Notes under the pieces: generated by a model
Told to the model about the DNA's origin: nothing
Databases searched by the model: none
The model's input: only the letters and a program-made list of their open reading frames with translations
Program-made: the position numbers and the translations under genes
In this document: positions 8,797-17,763 of the stretch, piece after piece
Numbering within the stretch: position 1 is the stretch's first letter
Layout of the letters: every line of letters begins with the position of its first letter
Source: CAYYAQ01 sp964469555
GTDB taxonomy: Bacteria; Planctomycetota; UBA1135; UBA2386
Assembly: GCA_964469555.1 (NCBI GenBank)
Contig: CAYYAQ010000003.1
Coordinates: 33,674-97,673 of the forward strand
Direction of reading: 5' to 3'
Length of the DNA stretch: 64,000 nucleotides

Positions 8797-9768
8797 TTGA
8801 TCGAACCGTTCCTGGATCTCTTGCGCAGCCCCAGAAAGTTCTTGCTCAGTGGGCACGAGCATCCGGACGGAGACTGCATCGGCGCGGAAGTGGCTCTGTA
8901 TCACCTGATCCAGGCGATCGGAGGCGACGCGAACATCGTCAATCCGGATCCCGTCGCGCGCAGCTTGCGGTTTCTGCAAGATCGCACACCGATCAGCAAC
9001 TATCGAGAGCTTCAGGCCTTGCCACCGTTCGACGTGTTCGTCTTGCTGGACTGCGCGATGCTGTCTCGACTCGGCGACATGCAGGATGCGGTTTGTGAGA
9101 CCTCGGCGGAGATCGCGGTCCTCGATCACCACGTCGGCAGCGAGTTCGGCGACGGGTCGATCAACTACGTGGACGTGACCGCGGCGGCCAGCGGCGTGCT
9201 TGTCTACGATCTCTACCGGGCGCTCGATGTCGAAGTCCAGGAAGCCGCGGCTGAAGCGATCTTCGTGTCGATCGTCTCCGACACCGGGTGGTTTCGGTAC
9301 TCGAACACGGATCAACGCACGATGTCGATCGCGGCGGAGATGATCCAGAAGGGTGTGAAGCCGGATCTGCTCTACGACAGGTTGTTCCGCGCGAATGATC
9401 CGCAGTCCGTCTCGTTGCTGTCCGAGGCGCTGAAGACGCATGAGTTCCGCCTGCGAGGTCGATATGTGTTCGCTACGCTCGATCAGAGCCTGATGGGCCG
9501 CATCATCCGCCAGGGGTTCGACACCGACGGCGTGCTAGAGCCGCTCCGGTCGGTCGAGGGCATCGAAGTCGCCGCCCTGTTCAAGGTCCATTCTCAGGGC
9601 GTCAAGTTGTCGCTTCGCGCGATGGGCGACGTCGACGTGCAAGCGATCGCCGCAGTGTTTGGTGGGGGAGGGCACGTCAAGGCTGCCGGCGCCACGATGC
9701 AGATGCCTCTGCGGGACGCGATCGCGGCAGTCGAGCGAGAAGTCAGCCGGGCCTTGAATGGGACGTAG
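8797..9768 (+). CDS. nrnA: DHH family phosphoesterase (NrnA-like nanoRNase / pAp phosphatase)
   Basis: About 323 aa. DHH-domain motifs: G-H-E-H-P-D-G-D (H20, H22, D24, D26), D-C-A (D85), and L-D-H-H-V-G (D110, H111, H112), followed by D-T-G-W-F-R-Y-S. The C-terminal DHHA1 domain carries G-G-G-G-H-V-K-A-A-G. Such enzymes degrade 2-5-nt RNAs and dephosphorylate 3'-phosphoadenosine 5'-phosphate. The reading frame is open far upstream, but that part is antisense-like overlap with the amidohydrolase gene. The only start codon after the upstream stop that gives the usual family length is TTG at 8797, so this start is inferred. The metallophosphatase gene follows with a 2-nt gap, suggesting translational coupling. 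Confidence 0.85.
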   Translation: MIEPFLDLLRSPRKFLLSGHEHPDGDCIGAEVALYHLIQAIGGDANIVNPDPVARSLRFLQDRTPISNYRELQALPPFDVFVLLDCAMLSRLGDMQDAVCETSAEIAVLDHHVGSEFGDGSINYVDVTAAASGVLVYDLYRALDVEVQEAAAEAIFVSIVSDTGWFRYSNTDQRTMSIAAEMIQKGVKPDLLYDRLFRANDPQSVSLLSEALKTHEFRLRGRYVFATLDQSLMGRIIRQGFDTDGVLEPLRSVEGIEVAALFKVHSQGVKLSLRAMGDVDVQAIAAVFGGGGHVKAAGATMQMPLRDAIAAVEREVSRALNGT

Positions 9769-9770
9769 GC

Positions 9771-10520
9771 GTGAGCACGTTTGCCCTCATCTCTGACCTG
9801 CACAGCAACCTGCCAGCGCTCGAAGCTGTTTTTCGTCGGATCGATGAACTCGGCGTCGAGGAAGTCAACTGCCTGGGTGACGTCGTCGGCTACGGCGCCG
9901 AACCGGATCCGTGTGTCCGTCTCGTGATGGAGCGCTGCAACTGGACGTTGCAGGGCAACCATGACTGGGGACTGTTTCACGACCCAGCGGAGTTCAATCC
10001 CCTGGCGAGCGAAGCCCTCGCCTACACGCGCAAGATCCTCCGCCCCACGATCTTCACTCCGCGACGGCGCGGCCCCTGGAATTTCCTTCAAGATCTACCA
10101 GATCGGCTCGCCGACCACGGCTACCTGTTCTTCCACGGTTCGCCGCGGGATCCCGTCATGGAGTACGTGCTCCGGACCGACGAGCACTTCGATCCCGAGA
10201 AGCTCGTTGAGAACTTCAAGCTGATCGATCGACCATCTTTCGTCGGGCATACCCACTACCCGGGGATCACGCGCGCGGACTTGCACTTCACCCCGGCGAC
10301 CGACGAGGAGAGGGTCTTCAAGTTGGACGGTCCCTGCATCGTGAACGTGGGGAGTGTTGGACAGCCTCGCGACGGGGACCCGCGGGCGAGTTTCGCCGTG
10401 GTCTCGGGTCGCGAGGTCGAGATTCATCGCGTGCCCTACGACTACCACAAGACCCAGGCGAAGATCCTCGCTGCCGGACTCCACCCGGCCCTTGCCGATC
10501 GGCTTGGGCGCGGAAAGTGA
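9771..10520 (+). CDS. Metallophosphatase family protein (YfcE/MJ0936-like)
   Basis: 249 aa from GTG. Calcineurin-type metallophosphoesterase motifs in order: I-S-D-L-H-S-N (D9, H11), L-G-D-V-V-G-Y-G, L-Q-G-N-H-D-W, F-F-H-G-S-P, and V-G-H-T-H-Y-P. The size and motif spacing fit the bacterial phosphodiesterase-like Metallophos_2 group. It acts in the cytoplasm; the substrate cannot be read from the sequence. The start codon lies 2 nt after the nrnA-like stop and the cutA-like gene begins 7 nt after its end, so the three are almost certainly one operon. Confidence 0.85.
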   Translation: MSTFALISDLHSNLPALEAVFRRIDELGVEEVNCLGDVVGYGAEPDPCVRLVMERCNWTLQGNHDWGLFHDPAEFNPLASEALAYTRKILRPTIFTPRRRGPWNFLQDLPDRLADHGYLFFHGSPRDPVMEYVLRTDEHFDPEKLVENFKLIDRPSFVGHTHYPGITRADLHFTPATDEERVFKLDGPCIVNVGSVGQPRDGDPRASFAVVSGREVEIHRVPYDYHKTQAKILAAGLHPALADRLGRGK

Positions 10521-10527
10521 ATTCCAA

Positions 10528-10857
10528 ATGAGTGCGGATGACGACAGCGTGTTCCTCGTCCTGTGCACCGCACCGGAGAATGAGGCTGCCACTCTCGCCG
10601 ATCAACTCCTCGAGGAGAGACTCGCTGCGTGCGTCAACCTCATCGGACCGATGACTTCGCGGTACCGTTGGGAAGGTCGGATCGAGGAGGGAAGGGAGAT
10701 GCTCCTCCTCCTCAAGACGACGGCGGGAAAGAAGTCCGCTCTGCGGCGTCGCATCGTCGACCTGCATAGCTACTCGGTTCCCGAGGTGCTCGAGTTCGCG
10801 GTGGACTCGGGATTGCCGGCGTACCTGGGCTGGGTCGCTGATTCTTGCGAAAGCTGA
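10528..10857 (+). CDS. cutA: Divalent-cation tolerance protein CutA
   Basis: 109 aa, the usual CutA length. Diagnostic features are L-A-A-C-V-N-L-I-G-P near residue 37, Y-R-W-E-G-R-I-E-E, a run of hydrophobic strand residues (EMLLLLKTT), and H-S-Y-S-V-P-E-V-L near residue 85. CutA forms very stable trimers with a ferredoxin-like fold and has been linked to copper/divalent ion tolerance, although its exact role is unsettled. The ATG at 10528 was chosen because it follows the previous stop directly and gives the canonical N-terminus. The transporter gene starts 10 nt downstream. Confidence 0.93.
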   Translation: MSADDDSVFLVLCTAPENEAATLADQLLEERLAACVNLIGPMTSRYRWEGRIEEGREMLLLLKTTAGKKSALRRRIVDLHSYSVPEVLEFAVDSGLPAYLGWVADSCES

Positions 10858-10867
10858 CAGTCGAGCC

Positions 10868-12463
10868 GTGCCGAAACCCGACGATTTCACGCCGAGTCAC
10901 CGCGAGGCCGAGATCGTCGACGTCCATCCTGCACGGCTCCTCCTGGGCCTGATCGTGGCGGGGGTCCTCGGTTTCGCGAGCCTCTACTTGCCATTCCCGA
11001 GCGATGTGAATGTGACAGTCGGCGGTCTCGCGGTCGGCGTGACCGTGCTCACGGCCTGGTGTTGGCTGACCCGCTGCCTGCCGATGGCGCCGTCTTCGCT
11101 GATTCCGCTGGCGGCGTTCCCGTTGCTCGGGGTCAGCAACACAAAGTCCGTCGCCACGTCCTACGCCCACCCGATCCTCTGGCTGTTCTTCGGTGGATTC
11201 ATCCTCGCCATGGCCATCGAGCGATGGGGCCTGCACCGCCGACTCGCGTTGCACATCATCTCGCGCATCGGACTCCGTCCGCGGCGTCTCGTGCTCGGGT
11301 TCATCGTCTCCGGGTTGTTCCTCTCGATGTGGATCAGCAACACCGCGACGAGTCTGATGCTGCTTCCCATCGGTGTCGCGCTGATCGACCGGATCCGGCG
11401 GTTGGGCGTGTTGGGAGAAGCCGCATGCAAACGTCTTTCCACCGCGTTGCTCCTGGGATTGGCGTACGGGTGCTCTCTCGGGGGGATGGCGACTCCGATC
11501 GGAACGGCGCCGAACTTGCTCTTCCTCGCGAACTACCAGGAAGCCGTGTCCCCGACCGCGCCGGACTTCTCGTTCCCTCAGTGGATCATGCTGATGTTGC
11601 CGATCGCGCTCCTCTTCGGCGTGGTCATCTGGATCAGTCTCGTCTTCTTCACGTTCAAGCTTCCGAAGGGAGACAAGAAGTCGGGTCAGTTGATCAAAGA
11701 GGAATTGCAAGCCCTGCCGCGACTCACGGTCGCTGAGAAGCGGTTGATGCTCGTGTTCGGCGTCACCGTGATTCTCTGGGTGACGCGCAAGGACGTGCCG
11801 CTATCCGCCGGCAACGTGATACCTGGGTGGGCGACGCTTCTCGGTTTCACGGGGGAGTCGAAGAACTTCGTGCAGGACGGGTCGATCGCCGTGCTCATGG
11901 CAATCCTCACGTTCTTCATCCCGTCGGCGGGACGCGGCAGTCCGCCGCTGATGGACTGGAAGACGGCGCGTGGGCTGCCGTTCGACATCCTGTTCTTGCT
12001 CGGTGGGGGCATCGCGATCGCCGCCGTGCTCCAGCAGAGCGGGGTGTCTGCTGCGATGGCGAACGTCTTGAAGCCGATCGTCGAGAACGTTCATCCGTTC
12101 CTCGCGGTGGTCCTGACGATTACGATGATGACGTTCCTCACCGAGGTCACGAGCAACACGGCGACGACGGCGCTCATGCTCCCGATCCTCTCCGTGACGA
12201 GCGTCGCGGCTGGCCTCGATCCACGGTTGCTGATGCTGCCAGCGACGCTCGCGGCGTCGTGCGCGTTCATGCTGCCGATCGCGACACCTCCCAACGCAGT
12301 GGTGTTCGCGTCTGGTCGGTTGAAGATGGGGGAGATGGCCCGCGCGGGCTTCCTGCTCAATCTCATCAGCATCGCGCTGCTCAGTCTCGCCACGTGGTGG
12401 ATTTTGGTTCCCGCCCTCGGTATCGAGCCCAAAGTCGTTCCCGAATGGTGGTTACGACGATAG
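10868..12463 (+). CDS. DASS/SLC13 family sodium:anion symporter
   Basis: 531 aa from GTG, with about a dozen hydrophobic segments. Two S-N-T signature motifs of the divalent anion:Na+ symporter family are visible, one in WISNTATSLMLLP (about 152-164) and one in EVTSNTATTALMLP (about 425-438). They form the paired hairpin tips that bind Na+ and the carboxylate. An extra loop (about residues 265-290) contains the charged stretch KLPKGDKKSGQ. Likely substrates are C4-dicarboxylates or sulfate; the sequence does not decide. It is the last gene of the operon that includes nrnA, the metallophosphatase and cutA. Confidence 0.88.
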   Translation: MPKPDDFTPSHREAEIVDVHPARLLLGLIVAGVLGFASLYLPFPSDVNVTVGGLAVGVTVLTAWCWLTRCLPMAPSSLIPLAAFPLLGVSNTKSVATSYAHPILWLFFGGFILAMAIERWGLHRRLALHIISRIGLRPRRLVLGFIVSGLFLSMWISNTATSLMLLPIGVALIDRIRRLGVLGEAACKRLSTALLLGLAYGCSLGGMATPIGTAPNLLFLANYQEAVSPTAPDFSFPQWIMLMLPIALLFGVVIWISLVFFTFKLPKGDKKSGQLIKEELQALPRLTVAEKRLMLVFGVTVILWVTRKDVPLSAGNVIPGWATLLGFTGESKNFVQDGSIAVLMAILTFFIPSAGRGSPPLMDWKTARGLPFDILFLLGGGIAIAAVLQQSGVSAAMANVLKPIVENVHPFLAVVLTITMMTFLTEVTSNTATTALMLPILSVTSVAAGLDPRLLMLPATLAASCAFMLPIATPPNAVVFASGRLKMGEMARAGFLLNLISIALLSLATWWILVPALGIEPKVVPEWWLRR

Positions 12464-12551
12464 AGCGTGTGGGGAGGTAAAGCTCTCGGCCCCGAGTGTC
12501 GATGAGAACACCAGGTACCCCCAAACCCCCCATACCGCCGAGATTTCCCCC

Positions 12552-13973
12552 ATGGTCCTGATCGCTGCCGCGTTGGCTCTCACCCTTTGGCAGGAGCCGC
12601 AAGCCGGCACCCAGAAGAAACCACCACCGAAGGATGTCATCCATCTGGTGGGGGGCGAAGAGTTCGTTGGGACGATCCTCAAGCGAGTCGGCAACTACAT
12701 CGAGATCAAGCTCGACCAGGGCACGATCGTCGGTTTCGAGCGTTCGCGGGTGTCCTTGATTTCTCGCGGCGCCGTACAGCCCGCGGCCACGAAGTCAGTT
12801 CTCGGTCCCCGGGATGAGTGGTACCTCCTCCACGATGCGAAGGGCATGAGCGCTGGCTACATGCACAGCCTGGTGCAGGTCGACAAGGACGGTTCCGCGC
12901 ACATCAGCGAGGAGTGGTATTTCACGTCGCGCCGAGGACGCATTCAGGTCACCGTGCTCGAGACCGTCGATTCCGACCTACAGCCCCGGAAGAGCTTCTA
13001 CCACGAGCGGGTGCTCTCGGACGACGATCGACTCGTATCCGAGCGGCTGCTCAATGCGGAAGTTGCCGGATCGCACATCATCGTCCAGCGGCGCAGCTTG
13101 AAGGGTCGAAAAGAGCAGAAGTACCGTTTCGCCGAGACAGCGAAGTTCCCGCTCAGCTACCGTGAACAGCTACGTCAGTCGCGGGAGACGGAACTCGTCA
13201 CGGCGAACCAGGAGCTCTTTGACTCGAGGACCGGTGAGTTTCGGATCTGGAACGCTTCCAGTGTTCCGCGTCGCAATGTCGAGATCGCGGGCAGGGAGGT
13301 CCAGGTGCGCGAACTCACGATGAACGACGGGACGGGAGCGAATACCGAGTGGATCGATGCCCACCATCAGGTGGTGCGGCGCGAGGTCAACGGTGCATCG
13401 CTCGTCGCCGTGCGCGTGAGCAAGGCGCGGGCACTTCGTGCGGTTGTGAGCCGCGGCCCGACCGGACACGACCCCGCGATCGTGGCAACGGAGACCGGTG
13501 ACATGGCCCTGTGGTTGCCGAACCCGATCTGGCGGGCCGGTCGACCGGACGCGAACTGTGTTACGCTCGAAGCCCGGTTGTACAACGGCAAGGCGATGCT
13601 GCTGCCGTTGGACCAGGTCCCGGCGAATGTCCAACTCGAGACCGCTGTCGATCTCATCGTGCGTTGGTTGAAACTCTCGATCGGGAAGGGGATCAAGGTG
13701 CGGAAGCGCGAAGCGATGCAGGTCCAGCGCGTCCCGGCGATTCGCTTGAATCTCGCGTGGTCAGCGACCGGCGAGGGGAGATCGGTGCCGTGGCGAGGCG
13801 TTTGCGACGTGTTCCGCGTGCGCGGCAAGTACGCGGCCCTGTTCTGCTCCGCGCCGCTCGAGACGTTCGACGACCTGGATGGCGACTTCCGACGCATCTT
13901 GCGGACCGTGCAGCTCGACAGCCAGGACATTGAACCCGTGCAGCAGGGTCCGTTGGCTCAGCGGAGAAGGTAG
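12552..13973 (+). CDS. Exported hypothetical protein
   Basis: 473 aa with a short hydrophobic N-terminus (MVLIAAALALTLW) ending before Q-E-P-Q-A-G, consistent with a Sec signal peptide. Residues about 25-70 resemble an SH3/Sm-like beta module (DVIHLVGGEEFVGTILKRVG...IEIKLDQG). Such modules precede larger domains in several planctomycetal exported proteins. The rest is a beta-rich region of unknown fold. No catalytic motif was recognised. It ends 69 nt before the convergent comM gene. Confidence 0.7.
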   Translation: MVLIAAALALTLWQEPQAGTQKKPPPKDVIHLVGGEEFVGTILKRVGNYIEIKLDQGTIVGFERSRVSLISRGAVQPAATKSVLGPRDEWYLLHDAKGMSAGYMHSLVQVDKDGSAHISEEWYFTSRRGRIQVTVLETVDSDLQPRKSFYHERVLSDDDRLVSERLLNAEVAGSHIIVQRRSLKGRKEQKYRFAETAKFPLSYREQLRQSRETELVTANQELFDSRTGEFRIWNASSVPRRNVEIAGREVQVRELTMNDGTGANTEWIDAHHQVVRREVNGASLVAVRVSKARALRAVVSRGPTGHDPAIVATETGDMALWLPNPIWRAGRPDANCVTLEARLYNGKAMLLPLDQVPANVQLETAVDLIVRWLKLSIGKGIKVRKREAMQVQRVPAIRLNLAWSATGEGRSVPWRGVCDVFRVRGKYAALFCSAPLETFDDLDGDFRRILRTVQLDSQDIEPVQQGPLAQRRR

Positions 13974-14042
13974 CGGGTCAGAGAGCAGCGACTCCCCCGG
14001 GGTTGGTCCCTCACGGCTCGCGGAGTCCAGGTCCTCGACGCT

Positions 14043-15563
14043 TCAGGTAATCGACCCGTAGCCGCGCAGTCGCGCTGCCGCGTGGATGTCCGGAATCAGG
14101 ACGTTGTCGCGGTCGTCGAGGTCCGCGATCGTGCGGGCGATACGCAGCAATCGCACGCGCGCGCGCCCAGACATCGAGTGGATGCGGAGGACGTCTTCGA
14201 CCGCGTGGCGGATGTCGTCGCTGGTTCCGACCGCGTCTTCGAGCGCGGCATCGCGCAACCGTCCGTTGGGCCAGGCGGGGCAGCGCCGATTCCTTTGCCG
14301 CTGCCGGTCGACGGCGACCAGGACCCGATCTCTCACGTGAGCGGTGGACCATTTTGGATCGCTGGGACGGTGCAGCTCGGAGGGCGGTAGCGCAGGCACT
14401 TCGATCTGCAGATCCAGGCGGTCGAGCAACGGCCCCGAGATGCGGGATCGGTAGCGCTGCCGCTGTCCCGGGTTGCAGACGCAGGGTCTCTGCCCGTGTC
14501 CGTGGTACCCACACTGGCACGGGTTCATCGCGCAGACGAGCAGGAAGTCCGCGGGCATCGTCACCGTCTGGCGCACCCGACCGATGGTCAGTTGGCCGTC
14601 TTCGAGCGGCTGGCGTAGTCCCTCGAGCACTTCCCGACGGAACTCCGGAAGCTCGTCGAGGAAGAGCACGCCGTGTTGTGCGAGGGTCACTTCGCCGGGT
14701 CGAGGATCGGTGCCGCCGCCGAGCAAGCTGGCGCTGCTGCTCGTGTGGTGGGGGCAGCGCACTGGCCGCCGGGTGTGGTCGGGCAGTGAGCCGTTGCCAC
14801 GGCAGCTCACGGTGTGGATCTTCAGCACATCGAGAGCCTCCTCCTCTGTCGTCGGGGGCAGCAGTCCTGGGAGCCGTTGCACGAGCGCGGTCTTGCCAGA
14901 ACCGGGAGGACCGACCATGAGCAGGTTGTGTCGACCGGAGGCTGCGACCATCATCGCGGTCTTGGGGGTTTCGTGGCCGCGGATGTCGGCGAGATCCTGG
15001 TACCCGAGGGACGATCGCGCACTCGGTGGCTCCGCCGGTTGGATCTTCGCCTCGCCGCGCAGGAAGCGGAGTGCGTCCCGCAGTGTGGTCACCCCGTAGG
15101 ATCGCACGCCGGGCACCAGGGCCGCCACGCGCGCGCTGGTGGTATCCGTGAGCAGATGGGTCCAACCCCGTTCTCGCGCGGCCAGGGCCACCGACACCAC
15201 TCCAGGCGTCGGGAGGATGTCTCCACTCAGAGAAACTTCGCCGACTGCGGCGAGTACCGATGGCGAGTCGAATTGGCCGTTCGCTGCGGCGAGTCCCAGT
15301 GCCATCGGCAGATCGAATCCGCTGCCGGTCTTGCGGACGGTGGCCGGGGTGAAGTTGATCGTCGGAACTCCCCTTGGTGGCGGGATTCCCTGCGCGCCGA
15401 AGGCACCGAGGATGCGGTAGTACGCCTCGCGCACTCCGGCGTCGGCGAGGCCGAGAATGCGGGGTGTTCCCGTGCCATTTTGGAGAGAAACCTCCAGTAC
15501 GACGGGAACTGCGTCGACGCCGCGGATGGCGCCGCAGCCGATCTTGACCGGTTGGATGGGCAT
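14043..15563 (-). CDS. comM: YifB/ComM family Mg-chelatase-like AAA+ ATPase
   Basis: 506 aa, the standard ComM length. An N-terminal ChlI-type (Lon-protease-like) domain occupies residues 1-170, including P-R-G-V-P-T-I-N-F-T-P-A and S-G-F-D-L-P-M-A-L. Then comes the AAA+ domain with Walker A G-P-P-G-S-G-K-T (218-225), Walker B-like V-L-F-L-D-E-L-P-E-F, and the C-terminal helical part with C-N-P-G-Q-R and the sensor region. In naturally transforming bacteria ComM is a DnaB-type helicase that drives branch migration during integration of taken-up DNA. The ATG at 15563 begins MPIQPV; longer readings run into unrelated sequence. Confidence 0.93.
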   Translation of the reverse strand: MPIQPVKIGCGAIRGVDAVPVVLEVSLQNGTGTPRILGLADAGVREAYYRILGAFGAQGIPPPRGVPTINFTPATVRKTGSGFDLPMALGLAAANGQFDSPSVLAAVGEVSLSGDILPTPGVVSVALAARERGWTHLLTDTTSARVAALVPGVRSYGVTTLRDALRFLRGEAKIQPAEPPSARSSLGYQDLADIRGHETPKTAMMVAASGRHNLLMVGPPGSGKTALVQRLPGLLPPTTEEEALDVLKIHTVSCRGNGSLPDHTRRPVRCPHHTSSSASLLGGGTDPRPGEVTLAQHGVLFLDELPEFRREVLEGLRQPLEDGQLTIGRVRQTVTMPADFLLVCAMNPCQCGYHGHGQRPCVCNPGQRQRYRSRISGPLLDRLDLQIEVPALPPSELHRPSDPKWSTAHVRDRVLVAVDRQRQRNRRCPAWPNGRLRDAALEDAVGTSDDIRHAVEDVLRIHSMSGRARVRLLRIARTIADLDDRDNVLIPDIHAAARLRGYGSIT

Positions 15564-15653
15564 GCTCTTTCGCCCCTCCGGTGGTCTGGAGTGTCCAAAA
15601 GTGTCGCCGAGTTGGGGACTTTCCGCATCTTTCGGATGCGCTACGCTTGAGTT

Positions 15654-15908
15654 GTGAAGGTCGCCAACCTCGAAACCATCCTGCTCGAACAAGACATCGC
15701 CGAGCGTGCCGATCTCTACTGCTTGTCGTGCCGCCGTCGATTGGCTGGTGTGATGCTCGCGGATCGTTTCGCCGAGAACGGAGATCCCGAGGCCGCGCTC
15801 TCGGTATCGCTGTTGTCCGAAGACCTGCGCGACTTCCAGCAGGAACGCGGCAGCGTCAGCCTCACGTGCGGCTGCAGCATCCGCTCGACGTTCCACCTGC
15901 TCTCGTAG
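15654..15908 (+). CDS. Small Cys-rich hypothetical protein
   Basis: 84 aa from GTG, divergent from comM (90 nt between starts). It has two cysteine pairs, Y-C-L-S-C (about 22-25) and T-C-G-C (about 71-73), that could bind a metal such as zinc. Charged helical sequence lies between them. I do not recognise the family. The spacing of the cysteines and the GC-rich third positions support real coding, but there is no motif beyond that. It ends 14 nt before the stop of the convergent receiver-like gene. Confidence 0.5.
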   Translation: MKVANLETILLEQDIAERADLYCLSCRRRLAGVMLADRFAENGDPEAALSVSLLSEDLRDFQQERGSVSLTCGCSIRSTFHLLS

Positions 15909-15922
15909 CCTCTCCCGGCGGG

Positions 15923-16282
15923 TCAGGCCTGCGTGAGGGTGCAGGTGATCTTCTGGATCGCTCCGATTCCGGCGCGGGAGTCCGGATGGAAGCTCTTGAT
16001 CCGGTGGAGGTGGGCGATCGACTCACCCCGCAAGGTCTCTTCGCCGAATACCGCCACCACCAGATCTTCGTCCACGCTGTGAAGCCGACGGATCAGGTCC
16101 CTCGCCCGTCCGGTCGCGACGTCCGGAGTGATCACGATCAGCGCGTGGCCTCCGCGCTCGAGGAAGAGCGATTGCGCACCGGCGATGGTCGTGGTGGCGT
16201 CGACGGTGAATCCGATCGCGTCGAGGTTTTGACACAGGTTGGTGGCCGTTTCCAGCTCGTTGGCGAGCACCAGGAGGTTCAT
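15923..16282 (-). CDS. Degenerate response-regulator receiver-like protein
   Basis: 119 aa with the alternating beta/alpha pattern of a CheY-like receiver: MNLLVLANELETATNLCQNL, then a TVDATTT strand and ALIVITPDVATG. The acidic pair after strand 1 (usually D-D) and the phospho-acceptor Asp are not in their usual places: N-E follows strand 1, and T-P-D sits at the position of the active-site loop. It is therefore probably a pseudo-receiver or another flavodoxin-like small domain. No output domain or kinase gene is adjacent. The 178-nt stretch upstream holds nothing recognisable. Confidence 0.5.
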   Translation of the reverse strand: MNLLVLANELETATNLCQNLDAIGFTVDATTTIAGAQSLFLERGGHALIVITPDVATGRARDLIRRLHSVDEDLVVAVFGEETLRGESIAHLHRIKSFHPDSRAGIGAIQKITCTLTQA

Positions 16283-16460
16283 CTGCTGGGTACATCGGCA
16301 ATTGAGATCGGCGACTGTCTAGGAAATCGACGGCCCCTCCTCGGGTTTCCCACCCCGAAGCGGTCGGGTTCGGCGAGCGTGATCTCGTCGTCGTTCGCAC
16401 GGGCGGTTTCGTCTCTCGCGATAGCTGTCCACGATTCCGGAGACGCGAGGTGCGCGCGTG

Positions 16461-17411
16461 TCAGAGGATCGCCTTCAGCGCGGTCGTGTCGATGTTGGCT
16501 CCGCAGAGCACGATGACGACATCCTTGCCCGCCAATCGATCCCTTTCGGCGAGGAACGCTGCGACGGCCACAGCTGCCGCCCCTTCGATTATCGTGTGAT
16601 GCCGCGACACCGTCTCGCGCAGCGCGTCGCGGATCTCGTCTTCGGAGACCAGCACGAATTGGTCGATCGCCTCACGGCACATCTCGAACGTGATCGCGTC
16701 GGACTCCACGCCGCCAGCCGTTCCGTCCGAGAGCGTCGGCTCCGACGGCAGGTCCAGGAGCTCGCCTGCCTCGAGCGATGCGTGCATCACGGCGGAGTTG
16801 CGCGGGGACGCCCCGACGATCGAAATGTCCCGATCCAACGCGTGGAGGTATCCGCCCACTCCCGAGATCAGGCCGCCGCCGCCGACGGCGATGAACACCG
16901 CGTCGACATTGTCGAACTGCTGTTCGAGTTCGCGCCCGATCGTGCCCTGGCCCGCGACGATCATCGGATCGTTGTAGGGCGAGATGTAGATGAGGTCGTG
17001 TTCCCGCGCGTGGGCCCGCGCCGCCTCTTCGGCTCGGATGCAGTCGTCGCCCGCGCACCGGACCTCCGTGCCGAACGACCGGATCGCGTCCAGCTTGGCC
17101 GGAACCGCGTTCTTTGGGGCGAAGATGAGCGACGGGCAACCGAGCTCAGCCGCCCCTCTGGCGACAGCCGCGCCGTGGTTGCCGGTGGAGGCGGCGACGA
17201 CTCCCCGTGCCCGCGCGGCGTAGTCGATCGTGAGGAGCTTGTTCATCGCCCCCCGGAACTTGAACGAGCCGGTGTGCTGATGGTTCTCCATCTTCAGGTG
17301 CACGCGGCAGTTGCCGGCGTCGCTGAGCCAGGGGGAGTGCTCGACCTTGGTCCGGTGCACGAAGGGGTCGATTCGGCTGTCGGCGGCGAGGACCTCGGCG
17401 TGGATGTCCAT
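16461..17411 (-). CDS. PLP-dependent threonine/serine dehydratase family protein
   Basis: 316 aa from the ATG at 17411. Fold-type II PLP enzyme: the internal-aldimine lysine lies in S-F-K-F-R-G-A (Lys51), the substrate loop is A-S-T-G-N-H-G, and the phosphate-binding glycine loop is V-G-G-G-G-L-I-S-G (about 175-183). The length matches the catabolic, single-domain serine/threonine dehydratases and serine racemases; no C-terminal ACT regulatory domain follows. It removes the amino group of threonine or serine to give a 2-oxo acid. A longer reading frame upstream adds a poorly conserved N-terminus and was not used. The gene is divergent from the DegT aminotransferase region. Confidence 0.88.
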   Translation of the reverse strand: MDIHAEVLAADSRIDPFVHRTKVEHSPWLSDAGNCRVHLKMENHQHTGSFKFRGAMNKLLTIDYAARARGVVAASTGNHGAAVARGAAELGCPSLIFAPKNAVPAKLDAIRSFGTEVRCAGDDCIRAEEAARAHAREHDLIYISPYNDPMIVAGQGTIGRELEQQFDNVDAVFIAVGGGGLISGVGGYLHALDRDISIVGASPRNSAVMHASLEAGELLDLPSEPTLSDGTAGGVESDAITFEMCREAIDQFVLVSEDEIRDALRETVSRHHTIIEGAAAVAVAAFLAERDRLAGKDVVIVLCGANIDTTALKAIL

Positions 17412-17763
17412 GGTTGGCAGCCTACCTGAGAGCTTGTCCGATCCCCGCGGGATCTTTGTCGGTTCCGGATTGATCGGCCCGGCGACGGTGATCGTCAAGA
17501 ACGGTGATCATTACGCGTTCTTCCGGGGCAAGGGCGCCCACCAGCCGGCGCGTTGTCGCGTCCCGGCGCAGACGAACAAGACGTTCAAGGCCTGGGACAA
17601 CAACCTCCAATTCAACGGCCAAAACCGCGTCCGCCAGGTCGAGTGGCTGCAGAGGAAGGTCCTCGAGAACAAGCAGGAGGGCGTAGAGGTGCTACCGCAC
17701 CAAGTAGCATCATTTCCCCCGCGGGAAGAGATCCCGCGAGGAGATTCGAGCGTTTTGGGGAGA
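17412..17763 (+). other. Coding-like leader in frame with the DegT gene
   Basis: 352 nt between the dehydratase start and the assigned DegT start. From about 17470 to 17695 the same reading frame as the aminotransferase is open, has strongly G/C third positions, and encodes a plausible basic stretch (for example VKNGDHYAFFRGKGA and WLQRKVLENKQEG). In-frame starts exist (TTG 17470, GTG 17488). From about 17695 to 17763 third-position bias fades. It could be an N-terminal extension of the aminotransferase, a small separate protein whose stop has been lost, or a gene remnant. I do not recognise it. Confidence 0.4.
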
